Origin: Stramonita haemastoma
Taxonomy: Eukaryota; Mollusca; Gastropoda; Neogastropoda; Muricidae
Length of the DNA stretch: 12,500 bases
NCBI GenBank assembly: GCA_030674155.1
Contig: CM060317.1
Location: 45,792,145 to 45,804,644 of the forward strand
Direction of reading: 5' to 3'
Below the pieces are notes generated by a model. The model was not told where the DNA came from and did no database searches. It saw nothing but the letters and a program-made list of their open reading frames with translations. Numbering within the stretch: the stretch's first letter is position 1; each line of letters starts with the position of its first letter. A program made the translations under genes and the position numbers. Positions 1 to 9,248 of this stretch are shown here, piece by piece.

Positions 1-7
1 TAGCGTA

Positions 8-9
<2 letters not shown>

Positions 10-47
<38 letters not shown>

Positions 48-80
48 CAGCAGCAGTAGTAGGAGTAGTAGGAGTAGTAG

Positions 81-153
<73 letters not shown>
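10..153. repeat. (CAG)n/(AGT)n trinucleotide microsatellite, left part
   Basis: The tract starts as CAG repeats, passes through mixed AGT/CAG and AGG/AGT units, and becomes pure AGT from about 88 to 153. It resumes with the same AGT unit at 768, beyond an inserted element, so both parts were probably one array before the insertion. Confidence 0.97.
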
Positions 154-154
<1 letters not shown>

Positions 155-181
155 CCGTAAAATCCCTAGCATAAGCCCACC
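154..181 (+). repeat. Left terminal inverted repeat of the MITE
   Basis: This 28 bp arm matches the reverse complement of 740-767 at 26 of 28 positions. It ends in the CTAGCATAAGCCCACC motif, which is related to the subterminal repeats just inside. Confidence 0.88.
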
Positions 182-183
182 AT

Positions 184-255
184 CTAGCAAACGCCCACCC
201 CCCACTATGGGCCAAAAGTTGTGCACAGGGGTAACTACCTAGCAAACGCCCACCC
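184..255 (+). repeat. Subterminal direct repeats, left side of the MITE
   Basis: The motif CTAGCAAACGCCCACCC occurs at about 184 and again at about 239, roughly 55 bp apart, with GTGCACAGGGG between them. The same motif pair recurs near the right end (about 668-732), still in plus orientation. Confidence 0.8.
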
Positions 256-667
256 TGCTTTTTTCAAAGAGACTATGCTCATTTTCACTAGGATTTGTGC
301 AGACTGTTCTAAAAGTCATCTTTTTCCTCTTCTTTACCTTTTCGTGTTTCTTTCCTTTTTTCTTATTCTTTGTCCGCTCACCCCACCCATCCCAAACAAA
401 GTGAATTAAAATTACGTCACGCTTTTTCCACTGACGTCTTTTGTCTGTCAGCCTACTTTGACGATGCATCCTGATGGCTGGAAGTTGATTCTTGAATCTC
501 TCTGTGCCATTTTTGCAAAATCCCAATGTCTTGAATGTCCTTGTTGGCCCTCTTTGCCTCAAAGTCCCTTTATTTGTATTTTCTTTCACTTCTACCCACA
601 CGACCTAACTTACATGCTTTCGGGGTTTGTATTCACTCAATTACATGGTTGAGCACCAAAATTACTT

Positions 668-732
668 TGTGCAAAGGGGTCTATCCCTAGCAAACGCCCA
701 CCCCCAACTTTGCCCTAAATCAGTGCACAGGG
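668..732 (+). repeat. Subterminal direct repeat, right side of the MITE
   Basis: This stretch repeats the left subterminal module: GTGCAAAGGGG, then CTAGCAAACGCCCACCC, then GTGCACAGGGG. It lies in the same direction as the left copies, unlike the terminal inverted repeats. Confidence 0.78.
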
Positions 733-739
733 GGGTGGG

Positions 740-764
740 GGTGGGCGTATGCTAGGGATTTTAC

Positions 765-767
<3 letters not shown>
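740..767 (-). repeat. Right terminal inverted repeat of the MITE
   Basis: This is the inverted partner of 154-181. It is followed directly by (AGT)n, as on the left side. Confidence 0.88.

Positions 768-857
<90 letters not shown>
764..857. repeat. (AGT)n microsatellite, right part
   Basis: An almost pure AGT array of about 30 units continues the left array beyond the MITE. A short run of AGTC repeats follows at about 867-890. Confidence 0.95.
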
Positions 858-862
<5 letters not shown>

Positions 863-985
863 CGAGTCAGTCAGTCAGTCCCTCAGTCAGTAAATAAATG
901 ATATGTATCATATTCAGTCTCAAGGTTGCCAGGAGCAAGATTCAGCAGGCTGATTACCTGCTGCTACTCTGAGAACGGGATATAG

Positions 986-1630
986 CTCAGATCAACAAGG
1001 ACATCAATCAGACAATGTAATACACACCAACAAGGACATTGATCAGACAATGGAATACACACCAACAAGGACATTAATAAGACGATGGAATACACATCAA
1101 CAAGGACATTAATAAGACGATGGAATACACATCAACAAGGGCATTAATAAAACAATGGAATACACACCAACAAGGACATTGATCAGACAATGGAATAAGG
1201 ACATTAATAAGATGATGGAATACAGATCAGCAAGGACATTAATCAGACAATGGAATACACACCAACAAGGACATTGATCAGACAATGGAATACACACCAA
1301 CAATGACATTAATCAGACAATGGAATACACACCAACAATTACATTAATCAGACAATGGAATACACATCAACAAGGACATCGATCAGACAATGGAATACAT
1401 ACCAACAAGGACATTGATCAGACAATGGAATACAGATCACTAAGGACATTAATCAGACAATGGAATACAGATCACTAAGGATATTAATCAGACAATGGAA
1501 TACAGATCATCAAGAACATTGATCAGACAATGGAATACACATCATCAAGGACATTGATCAGACAATTAAATACACATCATCAATGACATTGATCAGACAA
1601 TGGAGTACACATCATCAAGGACATAGGACA
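986..1630. repeat. Minisatellite, 35 bp unit, about 19 units
   Basis: Units begin with TACACACCAACAAGGACAT and continue with a variant of TGATCAGACAATGGAA. Unit starts fall at 986, 1021, 1056, 1091, 1126, 1161, 1196, 1221, then every 35 bp to 1606. The 1196 unit is 25 bp and has lost 10 bp. The last unit is partial. Recurrent variants are AATAAGACGA in the left part and CATCATCAAGG or CAGATCACTAAGG in the right part, so neighbouring units resemble each other most. The 35 bp period is not a multiple of three, so frames through it are incidental. Confidence 0.96.
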
Positions 1631-1802
1631 GCAGCAGAGAAGCCTAATGCCTTTCCCCTGAGGACTGTCCAATGCACTGAAGGCATATTGTGGCAAGACA
1701 TAGTAAGTGCCATAGCCTGAAATCATGTCTTCTCAGCTTGTTGCACACCTTGCTCACAAGGCAGACATAGTGGTGGCTAGACCAAGTTTGTAAAAAGTAA
1801 AG
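1631..1802. other. No recognised feature
   Basis: This is moderately GC-balanced sequence between the minisatellite and SINE A1. I see no long frame, repeat or RNA signal. Confidence 0.6.
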
Positions 1803-2090
1803 GTAAAGGTGTCCCATAACCTAGGTGGCCGTAGGGGAGCGAGGCATCGGAGACTTCGACTTCCCTAGGGGCCAGCATATTGAGGGCGGCGCCCATCTCC
1901 TCTCCCTCACTGCTTTACCTTCCCTGACCCTAAAGAGGGCAGGTACCCATTTACAGCTGGGTGAACTGGGGGGACTGTGCTGAAGCCAAGGCGCGCAAAC
2001 GGCCACCCATCCAACTGGTAACCACGCTCGACGCTGCTTAACTTGACTTGGGGAAAACCAGCGCTCTGACCACTTAGCTATCCCGCCCCC
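1803..2090 (-). mobile_element. SINE family A, copy 1: tRNA head joined to a 5S rRNA-like body
   Basis: Read on the minus strand, the element starts at about 2090 with GGGGGCGGGATAGCTAAGTG. This holds a perfect pol III A box (TAGCTAAGTGG, at 2070-2080). From about 2052 to 1986 the sequence resembles the second half of 5S rRNA: AGTTAAGCAGCGTCGAGC, then GGTTACCAGTTGGATGGG, which covers the 5S internal promoter elements. A body of about 180 bp follows, including CAGCTGTAAATGGGTACCTG and GAGAGGAGATGGGC. It ends in a short CCTTTACCTTTAC tail at about 1803. It is clearly homologous to 4207-4505 and 5113-5360. The open frame at 1821-2132 is only this element read through. The 5S resemblance is from memory of the gene, not a search. 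Confidence 0.85.
1986..2052 (-). other. 5S rRNA-like segment in SINE A1
   Basis: The minus strand reads AAGTTAAGCAGCGTCGAGC, then TGGTTACCAGTTGGATGGG, then TGGCCG. Animal 5S rRNA has closely similar blocks in the same order at about positions 50-95, covering the A-box, intermediate element and C-box of its promoter. The sequence diverges after the C-box region. Confidence 0.75.
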
Positions 2091-2640
2091 ATGTGTGTAC
2101 TGCATGAAAAATACCCACTCCTCAAGGGGCATCCTCTATCCAAAAAAAATGTTGACGTCTTGGGCAAAGTATTGGCTGATCTCAGTTCGATGCAAATAAT
2201 CATAATGTACCAGGAAGACATAAGGCTCTTGGCATTGTCACTGATTCCCTTTAATTTTGCTGCTATAGGTGTAAGGAGTGTGAGGAGGCGAATATAAAAC
2301 AGCTGGGGGTCTTTCTTTTTGAGGCTGTGTCTATTTGTTTTCTTGCACCTGCTGTTTAGAAGTATGTTAACTAAAAGATAGCATGAAAATCGATGGTCAT
2401 GGTCTTTTTCCACTTGGTAATAAACTTAATTCTCAACTATTACTTTCTAAGACTGAAACATTGGCTTAGGCCAAAGGCTTTGCTAGTTACAAACCCTACG
2501 TTAAATTTTGCTATGCTTTGAAATATTATGTGAGGATTGTCTTCAAACCATGACAAGCTCTTAGCCTAAGAACATGTACATTTAAGTAGAAAAAAATTCT
2601 CTGAAGTCTGAGTGTGGCTACCTATATGGAGAGGTACTTG
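2091..2640. other. No recognised feature (apparently unique sequence)
   Basis: Short open frames on both strands (68 and 111 codons) overlap each other and show no recognisable domain. No internal repeat or tRNA/rRNA signal is seen. Confidence 0.55.
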
Positions 2641-3065
2641 AAATCAGCTACACTTGCAAACGTTTCCCTCGGTGCATACTTAGTGTCTCACACACACAGG
2701 GATTCACAGTTGTTGATGAGTTGAGGGAAACAGACTGTCCATTCTGGGCGAATCCCAAAAGTGTTAAGCTGGGTAACGCCCACTTCATCTCAAGTTCTGG
2801 CTTCACCTGTGTTTCATCCCTGTACTTGTGAACGCACATGTTCCTCATTACAACGGCAAACAGACTTCAGAATTATATGCGCAGACACATTAAAGTGCAC
2901 ATGCAGAAAGTCCAGTTAGTAGACGAGCATGGCGCTACATACAGCCTCAACACGTAAAGCCTACACACAGCTCAGACTGAGGGAGACGGTCACAAACCAA
3001 TGCCTCCTATACATCAAGGGCGGCAATACGTACGTACACACCGACCACAGCTGAGATGCATGCCG

Positions 3066-3068
<3 letters not shown>
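2641..3068. other. No recognised gene; unassigned sequence
   Basis: This stretch is rich in CAC/ACA words, with a short CGTACGTAC run at about 3028-3038. No copy elsewhere in the window and no usable frame were found. It may be an old repeat. Confidence 0.45.

Positions 3069-3103
<35 letters not shown>
3069..3103. repeat. (GA)n microsatellite
   Basis: About 17 uninterrupted GA units. Confidence 0.97.
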
Positions 3104-3105
<2 letters not shown>

Positions 3106-3323
3106 CTCGTATCGGCCACTGCCTCAATGCCCTTGCATTTAACGTGTCCCTAAACGCCAGAACTGGCATTAACTTTTAAAGAGCCCTCTTCCCGATACTG
3201 CACAGAAAAACATGCCATGACACAGTAATGGTTGTTGTAAAGGACTGTCGATCCAGAGGTCATGGCAGAATATGATAGAGTTTGGACATCTTTCGTTATG
3301 CCAGTTTTTGTTTTCGTTTGGTC

Positions 3324-3324
<1 letters not shown>

Positions 3325-3367
<43 letters not shown>
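3325..3367. repeat. (TG)n microsatellite
   Basis: About 21 TG units lie directly against the AT-rich 3' tail of SINE B1. Confidence 0.97.
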
Positions 3368-3825
<458 letters not shown>

Positions 3826-3858
3826 CAAGACCAAACGAAAACGAAAAAAAAAAACTGG

Positions 3859-4028
<170 letters not shown>

Positions 4029-4206
4029 CAAACATAATTTCTACATTCAAGAGATAGAACGAAAGGTTATGGCAACGTTGTAAGACTTAAAGTGCACGGC
4101 AAAAGAGCGACATAAGACTTTAAAGAGGAAATCATTCTGTTGTACATATAACTGGCTTAATCCAGCAGCACTGACAGACATAACTTGGTTCCACTTCTCC
4201 TTTAAA

Positions 4207-4505
4207 AGGTAAAGGTGTCCCATAACCTAAGCGGTCGTAGGGAAGCGAGGCATCAGAAACATCAGCTTCTCTAAGGGCCAGCATGTTGAGGGCGGTGCCC
4301 ATCTCCTCTCTATCGCTGCTTTACCTTCCCTGGCCCTAAAGAGGGCAGGTACCCATTTACAGCTAGCTAGGTGAACTGGGGGGACTGTACTGAAGCCAAG
4401 TCGCACAAACGGTCACCCATCCAACTGGTAACCACGCTCGACGCTGCTTAGGCCTAACTTGACTTGGGGAATGCGAGCGCTCTGACCACTTACCTATCCC
4501 GCCCT
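4207..4505 (-). mobile_element. SINE family A, copy 2
   Basis: This has the same orientation and layout as the copy at 1803-2090, and both ends are present. The A box is TAGGTAAGTGG at 4495-4485, one change from copy 1. The 5S-like segment is at about 4469-4395 and carries an extra GGCC-containing insert near 4450. The tail is TTTACCTTTT at 4207-4216. Divergence from copy 1 is modest and spread throughout, so the two are independent insertions rather than a recent segmental duplication. Confidence 0.87.
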
Positions 4506-4566
4506 CCTTGAACTTCATGAAAAGTCATGGGGTCACAGCACTAATTTCTCCGGCCAGGGGGTCATG

Positions 4567-4650
4567 GCCAGATTGAACCTGATGGGGTCCATCCTTCTGC
4601 AGGCTGCAGGCTGGGTATGTTCGTGTCATCCATTCTACCGGCCAGAGCTG
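4567..4650 (+). repeat. Repeat E, copy 1 (fragment)
   Basis: This stretch contains TTGAACCTGATGGGGTCC and CTGGGTATGTTCGTGTCATC. It is homologous to 5978-6055 and to the minus strand of 9308-9394. It lies just upstream of SINE C and may be part of a longer compound element. Confidence 0.72.
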
Positions 4651-4679
4651 ACCGGTTCTACATACGAAAGGTGAATACA

Positions 4680-5090
4680 GTTTCGCGTGCAGGTGGATCG
4701 ATGGTCATGAGGTAACACACCTGCTTAGAAAGTGCAAAGTCGGGTTCGATCCCCGTTTTTCCCGGAAACTTTTCCACATCTACTAGAACACGAGTGGTCG
4801 TCTGGGTACTAGTATTTCGGAAAAGACATTGAACTAAGGTCCCTTGTGCAACACGCACTTACCACACGTGAAAGAACCCGCGGCAACAAAAGTTGTCCCA
4901 AGCAAAATTCTGTAGAAAAAAAGCCACTCTGATAGAAGAAATAAATACAGTTGCAGACAGGAAAAGAAAAAATATGGGTGGCGCTGCTACTGTGGCGACG
5001 CGCCCTCCCTGGAGAGGGTAGCCAGAATTTCACGCAGAAAAATCTGCCGTGACTTGAAGCGGTATATAGATACAATTTGTACAAATAGAA
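4680..5090 (+). mobile_element. SINE C (tRNA-derived)
   Basis: A tRNA-like head spans about 4685-4755, with B box GGGTTCGATCCCC at 4742-4754; the A box is degenerate. A central motif related to that of SINE B is at 4815-4850 (TTCGGAAAAGACATTGAAC, then TAAGGTCCCTTGTGCA). The 3' body includes GTGAAAGAACCCGCGGCAAC and GGGTGGCGCTGC, and ends in a TACAAT/TACAAATA-type tail near 5075-5090. This layout resembles an abundant molluscan SINE as I remember it; that resemblance is not verified. Confidence 0.78.
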
Positions 5091-5112
5091 TACGTGATTG
5101 CAAGATATTCTG

Positions 5113-5360
5113 CATGATTAATTAAGCAGCATCGTGCGTGGTTACCAAGCAGATGGGTTACTGTTTGAGCGTTTTGGTTTCGGCACAGTCCCCCAGTTCA
5201 CCTAGCTGTAAATGGGTACCTGCCCTCTTTAGGGTCATGGAAGATAAAGCAGCGAGGGAGAGGAGATGGGCACCGCCCTCAAGATGCTGGCCCCTGGAGA
5301 TGTTGAGGTCTCTGACACCTCGTTTCCCCAACGACCGCTTTGGTTACGAGAACACCTTTA
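5113..5360 (+). mobile_element. SINE family A, copy 3 (5' truncated, opposite orientation)
   Basis: Homology to copies 1 and 2 begins within the 5S-like segment (TTAAGCAGCATCGTGCGTGG at about 5122) and runs to ACACCTTTACAC near 5357. The tRNA head with the A box is missing. It lies about 25-30 bp after the tail of SINE C. It keeps the body words CAGCTGTAAATGGGTACCTG and GAGAGGAGATGGGC. Confidence 0.85.
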
Positions 5361-5549
5361 CACAGATTAAAAGAAGAAAAAGAGGGATAAACAGTAACAA
5401 AGAGAGGATACTCTTCAAAACTTTGGGTTTGAAAAAGTTGGTTTTGTTGCAGTTTTGGAAGGGAGAGGAGAGGAGGGACTACTGATTGATAGCACTGATT
5501 CTGCAGGGGACTGTCTTCCCTTCCTTACAAGTCATTCAAGGCACGAGAA

Positions 5550-5850
5550 GGAAGATGACAGGACCGTTTAGTCGTTCACTTCCCTGACAAGCTCACCGTT
5601 ATGTACTGGGTTTGATTCCCAGCCTTGCTCTTTCTTCCCAGTTTGACGGGAAAATCGAATAGGACGTCAAATCTTTTGGAGGAGACAATAAACCTGTCGG
5701 ACACGTGTACTTACCGGCTTGTGCTCATCTAAAGAACCCATGACAGCTGAAAATCGGAAAGAGCAGGGAGATTCCTCCTAAACCCCTCTGGCAAAATCTG
5801 TGGTTCAATTCTCAACTATATCCCCGGAGTCGGAATGCGGCTAACTTAAT
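5550..5850 (+). mobile_element. SINE D (degraded tRNA-derived element)
   Basis: A B box-like GGGTTTGATTCCC is at 5608-5620. A central motif related to those of SINEs B and C is at 5673-5710 (TTTTGGAGGAGACAATAAAC). An AAAGAACCC word at about 5732 matches the position of a similar word in SINE C. The A box and the exact ends are unclear. Confidence 0.6.
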
Positions 5851-5977
5851 GGTGAGGGGAAAATGGTCGCGTACACAAAAATATCACCATTTGGTGAAAC
5901 TAGGAGCTCTAACTGAGAAACAACAACAAAAGAATTTAGGCACGATCAGCACTACTACAGGCAATGTGTCACAAACA

Positions 5978-6055
5978 AGTCGAACCTGGCGGAGCCTATC
6001 AGTCTCCGAGTCCCTGATTGCATGCTGGGCATGTTCACATCATTCATTCCACCAG
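5978..6055 (+). repeat. Repeat E, copy 2 (fragment)
   Basis: Contains GAACCTGGCGGAGCCTATC and TGCATGCTGGGCATGTTCAC, aligned in order with the copies at 4567 and 9394. Confidence 0.65.
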
Positions 6056-6184
6056 CTTAATCTAACCTGCGCCTACGAGTGTGTATTGTGATATTTTATT
6101 TGAAGGTATAATGTTTGAATAAATAGGAAATGTAGCTCTATCTTGTATCTTTTGATTATGATTCGTATCAATATGCTTGTCAGT

Positions 6185-6232
6185 ATTGTAATTGCCCTTC
6201 AGGGATGATTAAAGTGTTTTTTGACTTGACTA
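6185..6232 (+). repeat. LINE/SINE-like 3' end with TTGAC tail
   Basis: The segment TGCCCTTCAGGGATGATTAA followed by AGTGTTTTTTGACTTGACT has a small GCCCT/AGGG stem and a short tandem TTGAC tail. This resembles retroposon 3' ends that end in short tandem repeats. It may be the true 3' end of the D/E element upstream. Confidence 0.45.
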
Positions 6233-6479
6233 TTGTCCTACATGATGTGAATAAGTTACCAACGTGTGAACAACATAATAAATGTGAGTGTTTATGTTAT
6301 ATTTGGGGAGGCAGTGTGTCTTGGGCAAGTTAAAGCTTGGCGGGGCCACTCAGCAGTAGGCTAGTTGTAGCAACAGCGTGCATAGAAAATGAACGTGTAG
6401 CATCTGAATCTCAATGAGCATGCACTGCTGGTCAAAAAAGTGTATCCTCAGACTCTATTTCCTTAAGAACGAAATAAAT
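6233..6479. other. No recognised feature
   Basis: AT-rich sequence without a convincing frame or repeat. Confidence 0.5.
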
Positions 6480-6637
6480 ATTTTCTTTTTCTTCCTCTCC
6501 TTCTTCATCTTCATTATCAATTCATCATCCTAATATTTCTTCTCCTTCTTGTTCTCATCCTCCTTCTTTTTCTCCTCCTCCTCCTCCTCCTTCTCTTTCT
6601 CCTCGCCTCCCTGTTCCTTTTTTCTTCTCCGGGTCTG
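6480..6637. repeat. Polypyrimidine (CTT/CTC) tract
   Basis: An impure run of TTC, CTC and TCC words, almost all pyrimidine on the plus strand. The 6517-6790 minus frames rich in Arg, Lys and Glu come from it. Confidence 0.9.
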
Positions 6638-6689
6638 TCCTTGGCAAGATTTCTGGGTTTTGCATTGGGAGATGCTTTCCGATAGACAC

Positions 6690-7015
6690 ATGTTTTTATG
6701 GGGATGTTGTCTTTCGCAAACACGAGGCCAGTGTGCATGTGTTTTTATCAGCCATTCCTGCCGGCACGCGAAGGCCTTCTCTCCTTCCAAAAGTGGAATG
6801 CCACTTGATGTGTGTAGGAGATTGTGCCTGTGTTCGCGGGCGTGAATTTATTTGAATTCCACTCGGCACCCGCACTGAAATGAGATAAGGGTCTTGACAA
6901 AATGTTGGCTCTGAAAATGAAAACGCCACCAGCCTGGTTGCCATCACTGAGTGGGAATTAAACCCATGACCCCAAGATTAAGCATCAACCCTGCTACACT
7001 CTTGACATCCAAGCC
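6690..7015 (-). mobile_element. Eroded SINE related to family B
   Basis: On the minus strand a tRNA-like head with B box GGGTTTAATTCCC lies at 6965-6953. The distal part matches the family B 3' region: CACTTTTGGAAGGAGAGAAG and GCGTGCCGGCAGGAATGG, near 6795-6750, parallel CGCTTTTCGTAAGAGTAGGC and GTGTGCCGGTGGGAACAG of SINE B1. The middle is diverged and the A box is poor. Confidence 0.6.
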
Positions 7016-7163
7016 AGAAAAGTCATTCAATCCATCCTCGTCCCCCACCTCCCCTCCACCATCTCCAAGAGTACACTTCTGTAAAGGGAGCGAATCTAGA
7101 GTGCTACTGCTTTTCCCGTTCTTATTTTTCTGTTCTCTCCCTTGCAACTAGGAAATATTTTGC

Positions 7164-7165
<2 letters not shown>

Positions 7166-7246
<81 letters not shown>

Positions 7247-7260
7247 TCTTTCTTTCTTCT
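7166..7260. repeat. (TC)n microsatellite
   Basis: Long TC array with one CC slip near 7228, becoming TTTC/TTCT at the right end. Confidence 0.96.
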
Positions 7261-7278
7261 CTGTCTGTGTGTTGTGTT

Positions 7279-7282
<4 letters not shown>

Positions 7283-7350
<68 letters not shown>
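7283..7350. repeat. (TG)n microsatellite
   Basis: About 33 TG units, close behind the TC array, forming a compound microsatellite. Confidence 0.96.
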
Positions 7351-7351
<1 letters not shown>

Positions 7352-7464
7352 AAACTTCGAATGTTACTGTTTCATATCATAATCATTAAGTTTCGTTTCA
7401 AACACTTTTTTGCCCAAATGATTGTAAGTTGATAATTATACCCCATTCATATACATATTACATA

Positions 7465-7486
7465 TGTGTGTGTGTGTGTGTGTGTG

Positions 7487-7564
<78 letters not shown>

Positions 7565-7575
7565 TGTGTGTGTGT
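7465..7575. repeat. (TG)n microsatellite with GGGG/GG interruptions
   Basis: About 55 units with three small interruptions near 7487, 7529 and 7558. Confidence 0.96.
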
Positions 7576-7780
7576 CACCCTAGTCGTAAGAAGCAATAGA
7601 TGCAAATACAGTTATAAAACGATCAGGGATGTTAGAAAAAGTTTGATGATGTAACGTATTCTTTTAAACTGTGTAACTTACTATCCTGACACGTTTGGTA
7701 TGGTCCTGCTGTCAAGAAAATCAGTTTTTGTTGAGGTATTTGTCATTTAAGAATAACACGATCAAGTTTGTGGGAAAATA
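7576..7780. other. No recognised feature
   Basis: AT-rich sequence between the TG array and SINE B2; nothing identified. Confidence 0.5.
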
Positions 7781-7800
7781 TACCTAGGCTATCCAGCCAA

Positions 7801-8160
7801 TTTTTATTTATTTATTCATTTTATTTTATTCTTTTATATTGAGGATAATGGGATCAGCACTCATGTGCTTTTTCATCCAGTCCCCGTGTGTATGCAGTTG
7901 TGTAAATATTGTCATTTGTTCCCACGGCACACAATGGCCTACTCTTACGAAAAAGTGGAACAGGATTTAACGTGTGAGCAAGATATTCTGCGTTGCGTTC
8001 GCACACGGGGCCTCGGTTTACAGTCTCATCCGAAAGACTTTAGGGAGAGTGGAGTCAGCACTGATGTTAATTTCAAGGGAAAAAGCCCCTCCAACGGGAA
8101 TCGAACTCGGATCGTCAAATTGCCAGCGCAATGTTCTGACCACTAGGCTATCCCGTCCCC
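7801..8160 (-). mobile_element. SINE family B, copy 2
   Basis: A full-length relative of 3368-3723 in the same orientation. The A box TAGCCTAGTGG is at 8150-8140 and the B box GAGTTCGATTCCC at 8108-8096. The central motif is at 8040-8001, and the AT-rich TTATTT tail at 7801-7835. It differs from copy 1 by scattered substitutions and small indels, which fits independent insertion. Confidence 0.88.
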
Positions 8161-8760
8161 CGATTCACAGCTCGAGATGCACTGCAAATTCAGTCCTTCT
8201 TGATTTATTTACTGTCAAAGTCTATGAGTCATCGTGCACGACTGAACAGACTGAAATGGTTAGAAGTTCAGGTAAACGCTGGGGTGTGACACCGCCGCTA
8301 GGCCTGCGTGCTAATTATGTAAACCTGCTTTGCTCTCAACGTTACTGCAGCCAGACAAAAACTTGCCCTAAAGTTTCATACAGTCCTCAGTCTCTTTTTT
8401 TCTCCCCTAAAGATATTTGAAGCTTCTCTTCCCCATCTGCTCAGCACACAGGTTTGGCGGCAACCCAAACAGCTTGTGTCAACCAAGTTCATCCACAGAG
8501 ACGAAGAAGCACGCCAAGTTTTTGTCACTTTCTCTTTTGCCCTCAATCTTCCTTCGGTGTGTCTTGGTGGGGCTTCTTCTTCTTTTCCGTAGTGGTAGTC
8601 AAACTGGTGGCAAAACCTCGCTGCCCCTAAAAGCTATCTGTCCCCGCCCACTATCGCCAGCGGTGATGGTTAACTAACAAGCCCCGCAGTGAAGGAAAAC
8701 CGCTGTGCCCCAACATCGTGGTTTTAACGGGTTTTGCTGTGTAAAATTGAGTATGGTTTA
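8161..8760. other. No recognised gene
   Basis: Two overlapping plus-strand frames (ending at 8420 and 8677) begin partly inside SINE B2 or at a non-ATG codon and show no known domain. This could be intron or intergenic DNA. A long TTC/TTT-rich stretch is at about 8570-8590. Confidence 0.5.
8377..8400 (+). repeat. 24 bp direct repeat, left copy
   Basis: CATACAGTCCTCAGTCTC plus six T is identical to 9249-9272. The preceding bases are also similar (AAGTTT against AGGTTTG). Confidence 0.85.
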
Positions 8761-9130
8761 ATGAAGAACATGAAAGAGAGTGTCCAGCCAAGCTGCAGCT
8801 GGTGTGTTGATTGTTCTTTGTGTAAGCTTATTTAGCTGTTACACCTTAACAGGTCCGGGCTGTGCAATATTTTCCGTTCTACGTGTTTTAAACCAATAGT
8901 ACGTGGTTTGTAAGTAAAACCAAGGGAGATCAACGTTTCTCAGTTTGTGGCTAAATAAGGTAATGCCGAAAAGGCAGAGCCTTACACAATCCAGTCAAAT
9001 TACGTTAATAATTATTCCATTGACATGATCCTAGTATTTTACGGTTGATGTATCATTCAGCTCCCACACGGAATACTAGCTACAGGATGTTGCCTGCCTG
9101 AATAAATCATGTTCCTGATTCCATTGCTAC
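8761..9130. other. No recognised feature
   Basis: AT-rich single-copy-looking sequence; nothing identified on either strand. Confidence 0.5.
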
Positions 9131-9132
9131 CT

Positions 9133-9180
9133 GTCCTTTGGATGAAACTATAAACCGGCAGAGGTCTTAACTTGTGTACA
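9133..9180 (+). repeat. SINE central-motif remnant
   Basis: GTCCTTTGGATGAAACTATA followed by AACCGGCAGAGGTC resembles the central motif of SINEs B, C and D. No tRNA head or tail is recognisable around it. Confidence 0.5.
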
Positions 9181-9248
9181 AACTCCTCGACATAGCATCA
9201 GTCTTGTGCACACTTTAAGTCCTTTACACTTTTGTTTAGAGAGGTTTG

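Larger units (their letters stand above)
154..767. mobile_element. Non-autonomous DNA transposon (MITE-like) with terminal inverted repeats
   Basis: The ends, 154-181 and 740-767, are inverted copies of each other over 28 bp with two mismatches. Each begins ACYGTAAAATCCCTAGC when read inward. The element sits inside an (AGT)n microsatellite. Its boundaries fit a TA target duplication (153-154 and 767-768), but the AGT repeat makes exact duplication length ambiguous (AGT is also possible). It is about 614 bp and has no transposase: the open frames inside are short (at most 120 codons, lysine/arginine-rich on the minus strand) and resemble no transposase I know. The interior has subterminal repeats near both ends and a T-rich stretch at about 300-375. 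The superfamily is not assigned; the TA reading would suit Tc1/mariner-like elements, but this is inference. Confidence 0.85.

Noticed and set aside
239..601. 120-codon minus frame inside the MITE as a transposase
   Set aside because: It is too short, is rich in Lys/Arg from a T-rich tract, and has no recognisable catalytic motif.
986..1630. Regular repeats that might be read as a CRISPR array
   Set aside because: The units are directly tandem with no unique spacers, every part of the 35 bp unit is repeated, and there are no cas genes. It is a minisatellite.
1986..2052. 5S rRNA gene or pseudogene
   Set aside because: Only the middle-to-late part is 5S-like, it lies between a tRNA head and a SINE body, and it recurs in three copies with the same junctions.
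1821..2132. 103-codon minus frame
   Set aside because: It runs through SINE A1. The 5138-5485 frame reads the same element (shared SSPSCKWVPALFRV peptide), so the similarity is repeat homology, not a protein family.
5138..5485. 115-codon plus frame
   Set aside because: It is SINE A3 read through, with a basic low-complexity end outside the element.
7096..7654. Frames with Leu-Ser, Arg-Glu and Cys-Val repeats
   Set aside because: They are translations of (TC)n and (TG)n arrays.
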